A stretch of 7,459 nucleotides of DNA from SFWF01 sp045587065 (lineage in GTDB: Bacteria > Bacillota > Clostridia > Oscillospirales > Acutalibacteraceae). The stretch lies in contig JAZNBQ010000094.1 in the NCBI GenBank assembly GCA_045587065.1, positions 1-7,459 on the forward strand, in the 5' to 3' direction. Below the pieces are notes generated by a model, which was given only the letters and a program-made list of their open reading frames with translations, searched no databases and had not been told where the DNA came from. This document shows positions 6,961-7,459 of this stretch, piece by piece. Position numbers and translations under genes: made by a program. The first letter of the stretch is position 1. Each line of letters starts with the position of its first letter.

Positions 6961-6974
6961 TGTTTTCTTGAAAC
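6956..6974 (+). repeat. 19-bp direct repeat, copy 2 (overlaps -35 of the RNA promoter)
   Basis: This is a perfect copy of 6601-6619. Its first five bases end the HTH coding sequence (the GTTAA containing the TAA stop) and its TTGAAA is the -35 box of the next promoter. Similarity fades into generally A-rich sequence after the 19 bases. Confidence 0.85.
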
Positions 6975-6996
6975 TTAAAAAACTCTATTTTATAGT
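6968..6996 (+). promoter_or_regulatory. Strong sigma-A-type promoter for the structured RNA
   Basis: TTGAAA (6968-6973), a spacer of exactly 17 bases, and TATAGT (6991-6996) give five of six consensus positions in each box. The start is expected near 7001-7004. No credible ORF follows, so the product is most likely a noncoding transcript. Confidence 0.75.
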
Positions 6997-7002
6997 TTAA
7001 GT

Positions 7003-7459
7003 GTCATCTTAAAAGTTTGTGAAGGAGTTCTTTAAAATTTAATTAGGTGTGCGAAGGAATGTTGCACCATTAAAATGGGAAGTAAAGGTATCTTCGACAA
7101 AGGTTTGTCGAGAGATGATGAAGTGTACCTGAAAAGGTCCGACTTGCACAGCTGCCGAAATGTTGCAGGTTGAGTAGCAGATTTAAGTTTAAGTTATTAA
7201 CGAAAAATCTGTGGCAGCACACCTGAGCGATGACAGGTAGGTTCATCATTGCTACCGTGAAAGACACGGCTGAAGAATATTTGCTTGGATAATTTTTCAG
7301 TACTTAAATCAAGCACCGAAGTTTCTGGGATTTAATCGGTAATGAAAATCCTTGCCGTACCACTATTCAGCGGTGGACCGATCCATTGTATCGGTATATG
7401 GTATTGCGTACTCTAAAATTAGAGGCTTAGGCACACCTAAGTATACGCTGGGCTTGTCC
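7003..7459 (+). ncRNA. Large structured noncoding RNA, 5' part (ROOL-like candidate)
   Basis: About 455 nt after a strong promoter hold no credible ORF but many complementary segments. TTAGGTGTGC (7043-7052) pairs perfectly with 7431-7440, closing a domain of nearly 400 nt. Inside are hairpins at 7067-7078 (CCAT/ATGG), 7090-7116 (TCGACAAA with TTTGTCGA), 7127-7138 (ACCT-GAAA-AGGT, a GNRA tetraloop), 7151-7156 with 7213-7218 (GCTGCC/GGCAGC) enclosing 7178-7184 with 7205-7211 (CAGATTT/AAATCTG), 7221-7238 (ACCTG/CAGGT), 7255-7269 (CCGTG/CACGG), 7377-7395 (ACCGAT/ATCGGT) and 7411-7424 (CTCTA/TAGAG). The RNA continues past the window. Size, gene-free context and probable rumen/gut clostridial host fit the ROOL class (known for about 600-nt ornate RNAs, often in prophages or near tRNAs). 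I cannot verify the consensus from memory, so a new class or a 5' group II intron segment remain alternatives. No tmRNA or RNase P signatures were seen. Confidence 0.7.

Noticed and set aside
7047..7073. Tiny plus-strand frame GTG/ATG to TAA, 4-8 codons, at the start of the RNA
   Set aside because: GAAGGA next to ATG 7059 resembles a ribosome binding site but has almost no spacer, and the frame stops after four codons. Part of it is a strand of the closing helix.
7070..7267. 65-codon minus-strand frame within the RNA region
   Set aside because: It is Cys/His/Leu-rich without recognisable domain, has no ribosome binding site, and coincides with RNA helices that explain the sequence better.
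7049..7459. 5' end of a group II intron (GTGCGAA at 7049)
   Set aside because: The GUGYG-like start is a short match. A strong promoter only about 50 bases upstream is not expected for an intron insertion, and I see none of the later domain signatures; domain V would lie outside the window, so this is not fully excluded.

Overview
The window looks like part of a chromosome or mobile region of a gut or rumen clostridium, probably Oscillospiraceae/Ruminococcus-like. Supporting signs are AT-rich DNA, strong AG-rich Shine-Dalgarno sites, a type I dockerin with cohesin-like modules, and the InlB B-repeat, BspA leucine-rich repeat and collagen-like repertoire typical of large exoproteins in that group. 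No marker gene fixes the species.

Layout. (1) Positions 2-1600 hold the 3' part of a large surface protein. It alternates collagen-like Gly-X-Y stretches with six beta modules of almost constant 31-residue length, then has an InlB-type repeat and a C-terminal cohesin-like domain. (2) After 13 bases, 1614-6563 encodes a secreted 1649-residue multidomain protein. Its order is signal peptide, cohesin-like domain closely related to the one just upstream, type I dockerin, two CxxC modules, InlB repeats, a long Ser/Thr-rich beta region, BspA-like LRRs, more InlB-type repeats and a distinct aromatic C-terminal domain. The two genes are probably one operon and may form a non-enzymatic cohesin-dockerin surface complex. 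(3) A good intrinsic terminator (6571-6599) closes that unit. (4) A small XRE-type HTH gene (6709-6960) follows, flanked by two perfect 19-bp direct repeats, each containing TTGAAA. (5) The second repeat supplies the -35 of a near-consensus promoter (TTGAAA-N17-TATAGT). Downstream there is no credible ORF, but about 455 nt rich in complementary segments runs off the right edge.

The last part is the most striking. It reads as the 5' portion of a large, ornate structured noncoding RNA: a 10-bp helix spans nearly 400 nt, with several local hairpins, a GAAA tetraloop and at least one candidate loop-mediated pseudoknot. Size, gene-free context and likely host make a ROOL-type RNA the leading candidate, but this could not be checked here. 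The HTH protein may bind the shared repeat and control both itself and the RNA; that is inference.
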